Notes: generated by a model not told the origin, from the letters alone. A DNA stretch of 64,000 nt from Ruminococcaceae bacterium UBA7080 (GCA_002493595.1 DKZG01000014.1:1-64000), one strand, 5' to 3'; positions 44,287-52,976 are shown, counted from the stretch's first letter. Translations and numbers: made by a program.

Positions 44287-47200
44287 ATGGACCACACAGC
44301 AGAAAAATGCAATCACGGCAAAGGGAAGAAATATTCTTGTAAGTGCTGCAGCAGGTTCCGGTAAAACCGCTGTACTTGTTGAACGCGTTACAAGAATGAT
44401 AACAGATATAAATAATCCTGTTGATATTGATAAGCTGCTGATTGTTACATTTACCAATGCAGCTGCAGCCGAAATGAAATACAGAATATCAAAATCATTA
44501 AATACTTGTATCAAAAAAAATCCAAATGTGAAATTTTACAAAAAGCAGCTTTCTCTTCTGCCTAATGCAAAAATATGTACAATTGACTCCTTTTGCGTAA
44601 ATCTTGTTAAAGAACATTTTTATGATTTGTCGATCAATCAGGATTTTGTGCTGCTTGATGAATGCGAACTCCAAATGATGGAGGATACAATTATAAATGA
44701 GGTTATTGATGATTTTTTCGAGAAAGGGGAATCGGATTTCATTTCGCTTATGGAAGCTTTCACATCTCCGAGTAATGATAAACCCATTATAGAAGCAGTA
44801 AAAAAAGTTCTCAGGTTTATATATGCTCAGCCTTTTCCATATTATTGGCTTGAAAATGCGCTCGGTAAATATAATGCTGAAATTCCTTTTTGCGAAACTG
44901 TATGGTATAAGTATATTAAATCACAGCTTGATGATTTATTTGATTTGGGTATAAGCTTGATTAGTAAGAATCTTTCTCTTGTGTGCTTTGATGATGAAAA
45001 ACTTAATGATAAATTAACTGTTGTTTTTAAAGATGATATGTCGGAATTTATGCGCTTTAAAAACGCGTATGAAATATCCTGGAATAAGTTGGTAAATGAA
45101 CGACCTGCAAGCTTTATGCGATTTCCGAACACAAGCAAAATTGATAAGGATACAGCTTCTGTCTTAAAATCAAACAGAGAGATTTATAAAAAGCTTCTCA
45201 GTGCTGAAATTCCGTCATTTTTCACGTCAGATGAAGATGGATACACGAAAGATATAATAAGCCTTGAAGCACAGCTCAGGGTGCTTGCTGAGATTGTTAA
45301 AGAGGTAGATTTCAGACTGATGTCTGAAAAAAAAGAGCGAAACGCCTATTCCTTTTCGGACATAGAGCATTTTGCCATTACATTGCTTTTTTATATGGAT
45401 GAAAATAAAAATATTGTCAAAACAGATTTGGCTAATCGTTTTGCTGATAGCTTTTATGAAATTCTTGTTGATGAATATCAGGATACGAATGAGGCACAGG
45501 ATCTTTTATTTTCATACCTCTCTAATGGTAAAAATCTTTTTACTGTTGGTGATATTAAACAAAGCATTTACCGCTTCAGACTGGCAATGCCGTATATTTT
45601 TAATGCAAAAAAGAAAACATATTTGCCCTACGATCCGAGCGATGACAGTTTAAGCTCAAAAATTATTCTTGATAAAAATTTCAGAAGCCGAAGAGATATT
45701 TGTGCATATGTTAATTTTGTTTTTTCAAATCTCATGAGCGAAAAGCTTGGTGAACTCGATTATAATGAAGATGAATATTTAAATTGTGCGGCTGAATATA
45801 ACGATTCAGACACAGTCAGTGCTCAAATAAAAATATTAAGCGGTGTTAAAGGTGAGGATACGGATAAAAAAGAGGCCGCCTATATTGCTGAATGTATAAA
45901 ACAAAAGGTTGATTCAGGTGAACTTATAAAAGACGGTGATACTTATCGTCCCATAAATTACGGCGATTTTGTAATTTTGATGCGCAGTCTGAAAAACCAT
46001 ATCAATAATTATTCTGAAACGCTTACAGAGTATGGTATACCTGTAATTTGTGATAATTCAACCAATCTGTTTGAAAATAATGAAATCAGAATGATAATGT
46101 CCTTGCTCAGAGCAATTGATAATCCAATGCAGGATATCCCATTATTGGCTGCAATGATGTCTCCGTTTTATGCCTTCAGTGCCGATGAATTAGCTGAAAT
46201 TAAGGTGAATTCACAGGAGAGAAGCTTATATTCAATTATATCAAATAGCAATAATAAAAAGGCAGCAAGCTTTGTGAATGAGCTTTGTGAATTAAGACGA
46301 ATCAGTGTAACAATGTCGGTAGCCGGTTTTATCAGATATCTGATTGAAGATAAGGGTATAGTTGCCTATGTTAATGCTATGGGCAATGCAGAACAAAGAT
46401 ATCAAAATATTTTAAAGCTGATTTCATTTGCACAGAGCTTTGATAACGGAATAAATGTTGGATTGACCTCATTTTTAAGATATATTGATAAAATCATTTC
46501 GTCGGATAAAAATGTCGATTCGGCAGCACTCAGTGCAGGAAATGAAAATGCTGTTACGATTATGTCAGTTCATCATTCAAAGGGACTTGAATTTCCTGTA
46601 TGCATTTTTGCCGGTACAAACAGAGCATATAATAAAACAGACTTAAACGATAAGCTCCTTTTAAATACAAATTATGGTATTGGTATCAAATGCCATAATG
46701 AAGAACAGCTTTATCAGTATAAGTCTATTCCGTATTCGGTGATTAAGGACAAAAGCACTTATGAACTTATGAGCGAAAATCTAAGAGTTTTGTATGTTGC
46801 CATGACCAGGGCCAAGGAACAGTTTATAACTTTTATTACCTGTGAAAATATTGAAAGCAAATTAAAGCGTCTTGCTCTCAATATTATAGAAAACAAAATC
46901 AGTCCGTATATGAGCAAGAAGGTTAATTGTGATGCAGATTTCTTTTTAATGTGTGCTATGCTTCACAATGATGCAGAACTACTTAGGCAATGCATTGAAA
47001 ACAATATCCAGACAAGAAGTTCCGGTTTTCCGCTTTTAGTTGAAATAATTAATGAAATTGAGTTGAAATCTTCTCAGAAAAAAATTGCGTTTGTCGATGC
47101 AGACCGTAGCATTATTGCTGAAATTGCTGATAAATTAACTTATTCTTATGAAAGAAAAGAGCTTGAAGGCATTTCCTCAAAGCTTAATGCATCTGCTCTT

Positions 47201-47767
47201 GACAGCTTTGACAGGGGCTTTGAATACATAACATCGTCTAAACCATCTTTTATGAATAACACAGGCTTAACAGCTGCTCAGCGCGGTACAGCAATGCATA
47301 CTTTTATGCAGTATTGTACCTACGAGAGTGCAAGAGATAATCTTGAAAAGGAAATTTTAAAGCTCAGGAAAAACGGATATATAAGTTCGACTGAAGCAGA
47401 CAGCTTAGATCGAAACAGGCTTTCTGCTTTTTTTAAAAGCGATTTTGCTGTAAGGATGTTTCATTCAGATAAGATTCACCGGGAAATCAAAGTATCGTCA
47501 TTTATCTGTGCAAAAGATATTTTTGATACCAATTTTTCAGATAAAATACTTGTTCAGGGTATAGCTGACTGTGTGTTTGAAGAAAATGATGAACTTGTTT
47601 TGCTGGATTATAAAACAGATAAAGTAAGCGGAGAGTCACAGCTGATTGAAAGATATAAAAAACAAATTGATTTTTACAGATATGCCATTGCAAAAAAGCT
47701 GAACAAACCCGTAAAAGAAGCAATTTTATATTCATTTTATCTTGGTAAAACAGTTACCGTTGATTAA
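44279..47767 (+). CDS. addA: ATP-dependent helicase/nuclease subunit A
   Basis: A 1162-residue UvrD-type helicase-nuclease. Walker A SAAAGSGKTAVLVERV near residue 25, motif II VDEYQDTNEAQ, TMSVHHSKGLEFP, VAMTRAKEQ, and a C-terminal nuclease motif LLDYKTDKV. AddA with AddB makes 3' single-stranded DNA at breaks and limits processing at Chi. An ATG at 44270 sits right against the Shine-Dalgarno AAGGAG (44263-44268), so ATG 44279, 10 bases away, is chosen. Last gene of the run. Confidence 0.96.
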   Translation: MPEWTTQQKNAITAKGRNILVSAAAGSGKTAVLVERVTRMITDINNPVDIDKLLIVTFTNAAAAEMKYRISKSLNTCIKKNPNVKFYKKQLSLLPNAKICTIDSFCVNLVKEHFYDLSINQDFVLLDECELQMMEDTIINEVIDDFFEKGESDFISLMEAFTSPSNDKPIIEAVKKVLRFIYAQPFPYYWLENALGKYNAEIPFCETVWYKYIKSQLDDLFDLGISLISKNLSLVCFDDEKLNDKLTVVFKDDMSEFMRFKNAYEISWNKLVNERPASFMRFPNTSKIDKDTASVLKSNREIYKKLLSAEIPSFFTSDEDGYTKDIISLEAQLRVLAEIVKEVDFRLMSEKKERNAYSFSDIEHFAITLLFYMDENKNIVKTDLANRFADSFYEILVDEYQDTNEAQDLLFSYLSNGKNLFTVGDIKQSIYRFRLAMPYIFNAKKKTYLPYDPSDDSLSSKIILDKNFRSRRDICAYVNFVFSNLMSEKLGELDYNEDEYLNCAAEYNDSDTVSAQIKILSGVKGEDTDKKEAAYIAECIKQKVDSGELIKDGDTYRPINYGDFVILMRSLKNHINNYSETLTEYGIPVICDNSTNLFENNEIRMIMSLLRAIDNPMQDIPLLAAMMSPFYAFSADELAEIKVNSQERSLYSIISNSNNKKAASFVNELCELRRISVTMSVAGFIRYLIEDKGIVAYVNAMGNAEQRYQNILKLISFAQSFDNGINVGLTSFLRYIDKIISSDKNVDSAALSAGNENAVTIMSVHHSKGLEFPVCIFAGTNRAYNKTDLNDKLLLNTNYGIGIKCHNEEQLYQYKSIPYSVIKDKSTYELMSENLRVLYVAMTRAKEQFITFITCENIESKLKRLALNIIENKISPYMSKKVNCDADFFLMCAMLHNDAELLRQCIENNIQTRSSGFPLLVEIINEIELKSSQKKIAFVDADRSIIAEIADKLTYSYERKELEGISSKLNASALDSFDRGFEYITSSKPSFMNNTGLTAAQRGTAMHTFMQYCTYESARDNLEKEILKLRKNGYISSTEADSLDRNRLSAFFKSDFAVRMFHSDKIHREIKVSSFICAKDIFDTNFSDKILVQGIADCVFEENDELVLLDYKTDKVSGESQLIERYKKQIDFYRYAIAKKLNKPVKEAILYSFYLGKTVTVD

Positions 47768-47791
47768 TATAATAAAAATTATAAAAAATAC

Positions 47792-47820
47792 TTGCATTTT
47801 ATAATATCTTGTGGTAATAT
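47792..47820 (+). promoter_or_regulatory. SigA promoter of rpmE
   Basis: TTGCAT (47792-47797), 17 bp, TAATAT (47815-47820), with TGG before the -10 (extended). Confidence 0.78.
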
Positions 47821-47861
47821 ATCAAAGCATAATTACATTACTTGCAAAGAGGTGAAAGTAA

Positions 47862-48065
47862 ATGAAAGACGGAATTCATCCAAATTACGATAAATGTACT
47901 GTTAAGTGCGCTTGCGGTGCAACTTATGAAACAAAGAGCACAAAGAGTGAGCTGAGAGTTGATATCTGCTCAAAATGTCACCCGTTCTTTACCGGTAAGC
48001 AGAAGCTTGTTGATACAGGCGGACGTGTTGACCGATTCAATAAGAGATACGGCAGAAACGGCTAA
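47862..48065 (+). CDS. rpmE: Ribosomal protein L31, zinc-binding type
   Basis: A 67-residue L31 with all zinc Cys: C16, C18, C36 and C39 (VKCACG and CSKCHPF). The C+ form. Part of the large ribosomal subunit. AGAGGTGAAAG precedes ATG 47862. Ends 13 bp before a strong terminator. Confidence 0.97.
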   Translation: MKDGIHPNYDKCTVKCACGATYETKSTKSELRVDICSKCHPFFTGKQKLVDTGGRVDRFNKRYGRNG

Positions 48066-48077
48066 TATTGTTAATCA

Positions 48078-48107
48078 GGCAACGGTGGTATATCGTTGCC
48101 TTTTTTC
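48078..48107 (+). terminator. Terminator after rpmE
   Basis: GGCAACG (48078-48084), 9-base loop, CGTTGCC (48094-48100), then TTTTTT. It lies only 13 bases before the yigZ start codon. Confidence 0.9.
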
Positions 48108-48119
48108 TTGGTGATTTTT

Positions 48120-48740
48120 ATGAAAGAGTATAAAACAGTTGAATTTGAAAGCAGTGATGATTTTGTTGAAAAAAAATCACGCTTTATCGGCTATGTTAAG
48201 CCTGTTAAAACACAACAGGAGGCCGCCGATTTTATCAGTTCAATAAAATCAAAGCACTGGGATGCCGCTCACAATGTATCAGCATATGTTCTGAAAAATA
48301 ATAATATCCAGCGCTCCTCTGATGACGGTGAGCCGAGTGGAACAGCCGGTGTTCCTGTTCTTGATGTATTGCTTAAGGAGCAGCTTGTAGACGTCTGCGT
48401 TGTTGTTACAAGATATTTTGGAGGTACGCTTCTTGGTACAGGCGGTCTCATTCGTGCTTATTCTTATGCATCAAAGCTTGCTGTTCATGCAGGTCATATT
48501 ATTACAATGGCACCATGCAAAATCCTTTCAGTTTCAGTTGAATACAATTTTTATGACAGGCTTAGTATTTTTCTTAATGATTTCGGTGCAAATATTGAGG
48601 AGTGTATTTTTTCAGATGCAGTTGAAGTGAAATTCAGCCTTAAGTCTGATTTATGCAATGCTTTTTCAGATAAACTCACACAGCTCAGCAACGGCAAATA
48701 TTCAGCCAGAGAGCTTGGTGAAAAATTTTCAAAAGTATAA
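48120..48740 (+). CDS. YigZ/IMPACT family protein
   Basis: A 206-residue protein of the UPF0029/YigZ family. Conserved strings: KKSRFIGY, HWDAAHNVSAY, SDDGEPSGTAGVPVLDVL, VVVTRYFGGTLLGTGGLIRAYSYA, then a C-terminal DUF1949-like half. Members resemble IMPACT, a modulator of translation stress in eukaryotes; bacterial function is not established. ATG 48120 is preceded by GGTGA just past the rpmE terminator. An earlier in-frame opening at 48096 lies inside that terminator. No independent promoter fits in the 13 bases, so it depends on readthrough or a promoter within rpmE. Confidence 0.87.
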   Translation: MKEYKTVEFESSDDFVEKKSRFIGYVKPVKTQQEAADFISSIKSKHWDAAHNVSAYVLKNNNIQRSSDDGEPSGTAGVPVLDVLLKEQLVDVCVVVTRYFGGTLLGTGGLIRAYSYASKLAVHAGHIITMAPCKILSVSVEYNFYDRLSIFLNDFGANIEECIFSDAVEVKFSLKSDLCNAFSDKLTQLSNGKYSARELGEKFSKV

Positions 48741-48762
48741 AAATGAATAGATAAGTAAAAAT
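48735..48762 (+). promoter_or_regulatory. Candidate SigF promoter of spoIIR
   Basis: GTATA (48735-48739), 14 bp, AGTAAAAAT (48754-48762), close to SigF consensus GYATA and GG-N-N-A-N-N-N-T except at the first G. spoIIR is a known SigF target. The expected start near 48768 lies in the loop of the hairpin that follows. Confidence 0.4.
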
Positions 48763-48797
48763 CTGCCAATCATGGATTTGAAAGGCAGGTTTTTTTA
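48759..48797 (+). terminator. Terminator-like hairpin overlapping the spoIIR ribosome site
   Basis: AAATCTGCC (48759-48767) pairs with GGCAGGTTT (48784-48792, one G-U pair), loop of 16 bases, then T to 48796, directly before ATG 48797. The only possible Shine-Dalgarno, AAGGCAGG (48782-48789), is inside the 3' arm. Confidence 0.75.
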
Positions 48798-49378
48798 TGA
48801 AAATTTCTAAAATATTTATTCCGCTGTTTATGATACTTACATTAAGTTTAAGTTTTTTTCAGCCTGTTATTGCAGTGTCCGAAAGTATAAGCAATAAAAT
48901 TTTAAGGCTGCATATTCTTGCTGATTCGGACTCCGGTGAAGATCAAAACTTAAAGCTAAAAGTCAGGGATTATTTTCTTGATAATACAAAAGATTTGTTT
49001 ACAGGAGATACACTTGAAGAAAATATTCAAATTGCACAGGAAAATATTAACTATATGGAAGAGCTGTGCAATAAATGCCTGTATGATAACGGAAGTTCAA
49101 GCCGAGCAAAAGTAACACTTGAAAAAGAATACTTTGATACAAGAGTTTATGATGATTTTACACTTCCTGCAGGCGTCTATCATTCTATAAAAATTGAGAT
49201 AGGCAAGGGGAGAGGTCACAATTGGTGGTGCATTGTATTTCCGTCTGTATGTTTGTCAGCATGTTCAACATCAATGAGTGAATACCTGAGTGAGGATGAA
49301 ATGAAATTGGTAAGCGAAGGTTATACACCGAAATTTAAAATAATAGAAATATATGAAAAACTAAAAAACAAATGGTGA
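48797..49378 (+). CDS. spoIIR: Stage II sporulation protein R
   Basis: A 193-residue exported signalling protein. The signal peptide (about 1-27) is followed by the family core NKILRLHILADSDSGEDQNLKLKVRD and the conserved GRGHNWWCIVFPSVC. SpoIIR is made in the forespore under SigF and is secreted into the septal space, where it triggers SpoIIGA to process pro-SigE in the mother cell. Its start codon directly follows a hairpin T tract (see regulatory entries), so expression should depend on whether the hairpin can form. Ends before a terminator shared with the tRNA-Leu genes. Confidence 0.96.
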   Translation: MKISKIFIPLFMILTLSLSFFQPVIAVSESISNKILRLHILADSDSGEDQNLKLKVRDYFLDNTKDLFTGDTLEENIQIAQENINYMEELCNKCLYDNGSSSRAKVTLEKEYFDTRVYDDFTLPAGVYHSIKIEIGKGRGHNWWCIVFPSVCLSACSTSMSEYLSEDEMKLVSEGYTPKFKIIEIYEKLKNKW

Positions 49379-49441
49379 TAATTGTTTTTATGTGCAGCAT
49401 CACATTTATTATCTTCTTTTTTCAAAACAAAATGATAAATA

Positions 49442-49476
49442 AAAAGAGTGACAGATATTTTAACTGTCACTCTTTT
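49442..49476 (-). terminator. Bidirectional terminator, tRNA-Leu (leftward) and spoIIR (rightward)
   Basis: AAAAGAGTGACAG (49442-49454) pairs with CTGTCACTCTTTT (49464-49476), 9-base loop. On the minus strand it follows tRNA-Leu(CAA) and leads into TTTTTATTT. Confidence 0.88.
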
Positions 49477-49562
49477 GGTGCCGGCGGCGGGGGTCGAACC
49501 CGCACCCTGTTGCCAGGACCGGATTTTGAGTCCGGCACGTCTGCCAATTCCATCACGCCGGC
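49476..49562 (-). tRNA. tRNA-Leu (CAA)
   Basis: 87 bases on the minus strand. Acceptor GCCGGCG pairs with CGCCGGC, discriminator A, encoded CCA. Anticodon loop CTCAAAA gives CAA. It has the long variable arm expected for leucine. Lies downstream of tRNA-Leu(UAA). Confidence 0.96.
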
Positions 49563-49580
49563 AAATATATAATTTTATTT

Positions 49581-49614
49581 AAGGCATAGTAACACATTGC
49601 GGCTACTATGCCTT
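49581..49614 (-). other. Long hairpin between the two tRNA-Leu genes
   Basis: AAGGCATAGTA (49581-49591) pairs perfectly with TACTATGCCTT (49604-49614). On the minus strand it is followed by AAATAAAATTA, so it is a weak terminator, or a processing structure separating the two tRNAs. Confidence 0.55.
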
Positions 49615-49617
49615 AAA

Positions 49618-49704
49618 TGGTGCTGGTGACCGGACTTGAACCGGTACGGTATTGCTACCGAGGGATTTTAAGTCCCTTGCGTCTGCCTATTTCGCCACAC
49701 CAGC
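49618..49704 (-). tRNA. tRNA-Leu (UAA)
   Basis: 87 bases on the minus strand. Acceptor GCTGGTG pairs with CACCAGC, discriminator A, CCA encoded. Anticodon loop CTTAAAA gives UAA. Long variable arm as for leucine. First of the two genes from the promoter at 49716-49744. Confidence 0.97.
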
Positions 49705-49715
49705 GTGCACAAAAT

Positions 49716-49744
49716 ATGATAATAGATTTTTTGTATAAAGTCAA
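49716..49744 (-). promoter_or_regulatory. SigA promoter of the tRNA-Leu genes
   Basis: On the minus strand TTGACT (49744-49739), 17 bp, TATCAT (49721-49716), 11 bases before the tRNA 5' end. Confidence 0.82.
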
Positions 49745-49789
49745 TAGTTATTTTCAAAATTTAGCATGAATCAATAATATTTATACAAA

Positions 49790-50749
49790 TCAGTTAACAA
49801 CATTCTGCGGGTATCCGTTCAAAAAGGCTTTCAGGTTTTCAGTAAGAATTTTTATGAGTCTTTCCCGTGTTTCTTTTGCTGCCCACGCAATATGAGGTGT
49901 TATATAGCAATTCTTTGCAGTCAGCAGGGGATTGCTGCTGTGAGCCGGCTCAAATTCAAGTACATCAAGTCCTGCTGCAGCAATACGTTCGCTATTAAGT
50001 GCATTTGCCAAAGCATTTTCGTCAACAACCGGTCCTCTTGAAGTATTGATGAATATGGCGGTTTTCTTCATCGAAGATATGGCATTTTCATTTATCATTC
50101 TATTTGTTTTATCAGTTAAAGGGCAATGACATGTAATAATATCACTTTCGGTCAAAAGTTGATCAAGCGGTGTAAAATTAATACGCTTAAGTGTGCCTTT
50201 GTCTTTTGGATGGGGAGCATAGGCGAGTACATTCATATCAAATGCTTCGGCAATAGCGGCAACCTTGCTTCCTATTGCACCAAAACCGATAATGCCTATT
50301 GTTTTTCCTGCAAGCTCACTCAACGGCGCATTCCAGTAACAGAAATCAGGGCAACTGCACCAATCACCGTTTTTAACAGATTCGGAATGCATTGAAACTT
50401 TGTTTGTTATCTCCAAAATAAATGCAAAAACAAGCTGAGCTACTGCATTTGTTGAATAAGAAGGGATATTGCTTACCGTTATTCCGAGCTGCCTTGCATA
50501 ATCACAGTCAACAACATTGTAGCCTGTAGATTGCAAACCGATATACTTTAGTTCGGGTGACAGTGCATCAAGTATTTCTTTTGTAATTACAGTCTTATTT
50601 ACCATAAGTATTTGGGCACCTTTGGCTCTTTCAACGATTCTATCCGGTGATGTTCTTTCATATACCGTATATTCACCCAATTTTTCTATTTCTTTCCAGC
50701 TTAAATCACCCGGATTCGTCGTATAACCGTCAAGATTTACAATTTTCAT
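49790..50749 (-). CDS. D-isomer-specific 2-hydroxyacid dehydrogenase
   Basis: A 319-residue dehydrogenase close to glycerate dehydrogenase/phosphoglycerate dehydrogenase type. NAD-binding GKTIGIIGFGAIGSKVA (about 145-160), catalytic Arg in INTSRGPVVDE, and His in TPHIAWAAKETRERL. It reduces or oxidises a small 2-oxo acid; glycerate is likely but not proven. ATG 50749 is preceded by GGGAGTGA. It has its own promoter, divergent from cwlD. Confidence 0.87.
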   Translation of the reverse strand: MKIVNLDGYTTNPGDLSWKEIEKLGEYTVYERTSPDRIVERAKGAQILMVNKTVITKEILDALSPELKYIGLQSTGYNVVDCDYARQLGITVSNIPSYSTNAVAQLVFAFILEITNKVSMHSESVKNGDWCSCPDFCYWNAPLSELAGKTIGIIGFGAIGSKVAAIAEAFDMNVLAYAPHPKDKGTLKRINFTPLDQLLTESDIITCHCPLTDKTNRMINENAISSMKKTAIFINTSRGPVVDENALANALNSERIAAAGLDVLEFEPAHSSNPLLTAKNCYITPHIAWAAKETRERLIKILTENLKAFLNGYPQNVVN

Positions 50750-50781
50750 GTCGTCACTCCCAAATGTGTTTTACATGAATC

Positions 50782-50810
50782 ATTATATCCTTAATAGTGA
50801 AAAAAAGCAA
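50782..50810 (-). promoter_or_regulatory. SigA promoter of the hydroxyacid dehydrogenase gene
   Basis: On the minus strand TTGCTT (50810-50805), 17 bp, TATAAT (50787-50782). The -35 lies 6 bp from the divergent cwlD -35. Confidence 0.7.
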
Positions 50811-50816
50811 TATTAC

Positions 50817-50845
50817 TTGATAGTTTTAGTATAATAAGTTATAAT
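50817..50845 (+). promoter_or_regulatory. SigA-type promoter of cwlD-radA
   Basis: TTGATA (50817-50822), 17 bp, TATAAT (50840-50845). A vegetative-type promoter for a gene that is sporulation-controlled in Bacillus. Confidence 0.75.
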
Positions 50846-50873
50846 CATAACATAAATATTAGCGGTGATATTT

Positions 50874-51569
50874 ATGAAAAAAATTCTCGTTGTTATTTTT
50901 ACTTTTGTCTTTACTTTTCTTTCTTGTTTGGGAATGAATTATCTTATGAAAGATGTTGTTGCAATCAGCAGCAAATCAAATCATAACCGTGTTAACCTTG
51001 TCATTGATGCAGGTCACGGCGGAATTGACGCAGGTACCATAGGTATTGATCAGTCTAATGAAAAGGAAATTAATTTAAGTATTGCACTGATGCTGTATGA
51101 TTTTGCTATGGTTAGCGGTATTTCGAGTTTTCTTGTGCGCGACGGTGATTATCTTGTTTACAGAGAAAATGATGACAGAAGCCGCTCAGACCTATATAAC
51201 AGGATGGACTACATAAACAGTATTGAAAACAGTACACTCATATCCATTCATCAAAACCATTTTGATGATGAAAGTCAATGGGGAATGCAAGTGTGGTATT
51301 CGCCGAATGATGATAATAGTAAAATTATTGCTGATAATATTTTGAAAGTTACAAAATCGAACCTGCAAAAAGATAATACAAGACTTAACAAACGCTCAGA
51401 CAGCAGCTACTATCTGCTTTATAAAGCAAAAGTTCCTTCCGTTATGGTGGAATGCGGTTTCATGAGTAACCGCGATGAAAACAAAAAATTACAGGATACA
51501 AAATATCAGAAACAGCTGGCATATTCAATTATGCTGGGGTTTTCCGATTACTTGGTTAAGGAGTTATAA
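50874..51569 (+). CDS. cwlD: N-acetylmuramoyl-L-alanine amidase CwlD
   Basis: A 231-residue secreted amidase_3. An N-terminal hydrophobic segment (about 5-25) leads into VIDAGHGGIDAGT (zinc His), NRMDYIN, SIHQNHF (zinc His), and VPSVMVECGFMSN (catalytic Glu). In spores it helps make muramic delta-lactam in cortex peptidoglycan. ATG 50874 follows GGTGA; a GTG at 50865 overlaps that site. The TAATG junction with radA indicates coupled translation. Confidence 0.94.
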   Translation: MKKILVVIFTFVFTFLSCLGMNYLMKDVVAISSKSNHNRVNLVIDAGHGGIDAGTIGIDQSNEKEINLSIALMLYDFAMVSGISSFLVRDGDYLVYRENDDRSRSDLYNRMDYINSIENSTLISIHQNHFDDESQWGMQVWYSPNDDNSKIIADNILKVTKSNLQKDNTRLNKRSDSSYYLLYKAKVPSVMVECGFMSNRDENKKLQDTKYQKQLAYSIMLGFSDYLVKEL

Positions 51570-52942
51570 TGGCAAAATTAAAACCTATTTACATTTGCAG
51601 TGAGTGCGGCTATGAATCACCAAAATGGTTTGGTAAGTGCCCCGGATGCAGTCAATGGAATACAATGAATGAGCAGCTCCCTGCAGCTCTTTCCGTTACG
51701 GGCAGAACAAATGCATCCAATAGTACCGTCAGCCAAATCATGTCGCTCAGCGAGATAGAAGAGGATGTTGAAAAGAGAATATTTACAGGAAGCGATGAGC
51801 TTGACAGAGTACTTGGCGGCGGAATTGTTATAGGCAGTTTAGTTTTATTAAGCGGTGATCCGGGTATCGGAAAATCAACAATACTATTGCAGATTTGTCA
51901 GCATTTGGGAAAAAAGCTTAAGGTTTTATATGTAAGCGGCGAGGAGTCAGCGAATCAGTTAAAAATGAGAGCAAACAGACTCAATGTAAATTGTGATAAT
52001 CTTTTTGTACTTCCGCAAACCAATGTTGCAGTTATTGTTGAAACCATTAAAAAGGAAAGTCCTGATTTAGTGATTATTGATTCTATCCAGACAATGGTAT
52101 ATGATGAAATTGCATCATCAGCCGGTTCCGTAACACAGGTAAGGGAATGTACCAATATATTTATGCATACAGCAAAAGGCTTGGGAATACCAATTATTAT
52201 CGTCGGCCATGTAAATAAGGATGGAGCCATTGCAGGCCCTAAAGTGCTTGAACATATAGTTGACACCGTACTTTATTTTGAGGGTGAAAAAAATTATTCC
52301 TACAGAATTTTAAGGGGTGTAAAAAACAGATTTGGTTCAACTAATGAGATCGGTGTGTTTGAAATGACAGGAACAGGTTTAAAAGAAGTTGCCAATCCGT
52401 CATTAATGATGATTTCGGGAAGACCTAAAAACACTTCGGGAACCTGTGTTGCTTGTGTTATGGAAGGGACAAGACCAATGCTTGCCGAAGTGCAGGGCCT
52501 TGTTTGTGCAACCGGTTTCGGTACTCCGAGAAGAATGAGCACAGGCTTTGATTATAACAGAATGAGCATGCTGCTTGCTGTTTTGGAAAAAAGAGCCGGA
52601 TACTTTTTTAGTAATATGGATGCATATATTAATGTTGTAGGTGGCTTAAGATTAGATGAACCCGCTGCTGATTTGACTGTTGCTCTTGCACTGGTATCTT
52701 CATTAAAAGACAAACCGGTAGGGGACAAGATACTTGCTTTCGGTGAAATCGGTCTCGCAGGTGAAGTCAGAGCAGTTAATAACTGTGAGCAAAGAATATC
52801 GGAAGCTTATAGATTAGGCTTTGAAAAATGCATCATACCATTTCATAACTATAAATCACTTTCAAAAGAATTAAAAATTAATGTAGATATTATACCTGTA
52901 AAAACAGTGCGTGATGCATTCTCAGCCTTAGTTGAAGAATAA
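51569..52942 (+). CDS. radA: DNA repair protein RadA
   Basis: A 457-residue RadA. Zinc finger with C10xxC13 and C24xxC27, Walker A GDPGIGKST (about 93-101), the KNRFG motif (in VKNRFGSTNEIG), and a Lon-like C-terminal domain. It is a helicase-like RecA paralogue in recombination branch migration. Start codon overlaps the cwlD stop by one base. Confidence 0.97.
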   Translation: MAKLKPIYICSECGYESPKWFGKCPGCSQWNTMNEQLPAALSVTGRTNASNSTVSQIMSLSEIEEDVEKRIFTGSDELDRVLGGGIVIGSLVLLSGDPGIGKSTILLQICQHLGKKLKVLYVSGEESANQLKMRANRLNVNCDNLFVLPQTNVAVIVETIKKESPDLVIIDSIQTMVYDEIASSAGSVTQVRECTNIFMHTAKGLGIPIIIVGHVNKDGAIAGPKVLEHIVDTVLYFEGEKNYSYRILRGVKNRFGSTNEIGVFEMTGTGLKEVANPSLMMISGRPKNTSGTCVACVMEGTRPMLAEVQGLVCATGFGTPRRMSTGFDYNRMSMLLAVLEKRAGYFFSNMDAYINVVGGLRLDEPAADLTVALALVSSLKDKPVGDKILAFGEIGLAGEVRAVNNCEQRISEAYRLGFEKCIIPFHNYKSLSKELKINVDIIPVKTVRDAFSALVEE

Positions 52943-52951
52943 ATAACAATA

Positions 52952-52976
52952 ACCCTCTCTAATAAATGGAGAGGGT
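52952..52976 (+). terminator. Hairpin after radA
   Basis: ACCCTCTC (52952-52959) pairs with GAGAGGGT (52969-52976), then ATAACTTTATAGTTTTT. Probable terminator with a poor T tract. Confidence 0.6.

Noticed and set aside
49372..49572. Small rightward ORF of 66 codons
   Set aside because: Its second half is antisense to tRNA-Leu(CAA), giving the Gly-rich, RTRTLL-type peptide known from mis-called tRNA regions. No ribosome site.
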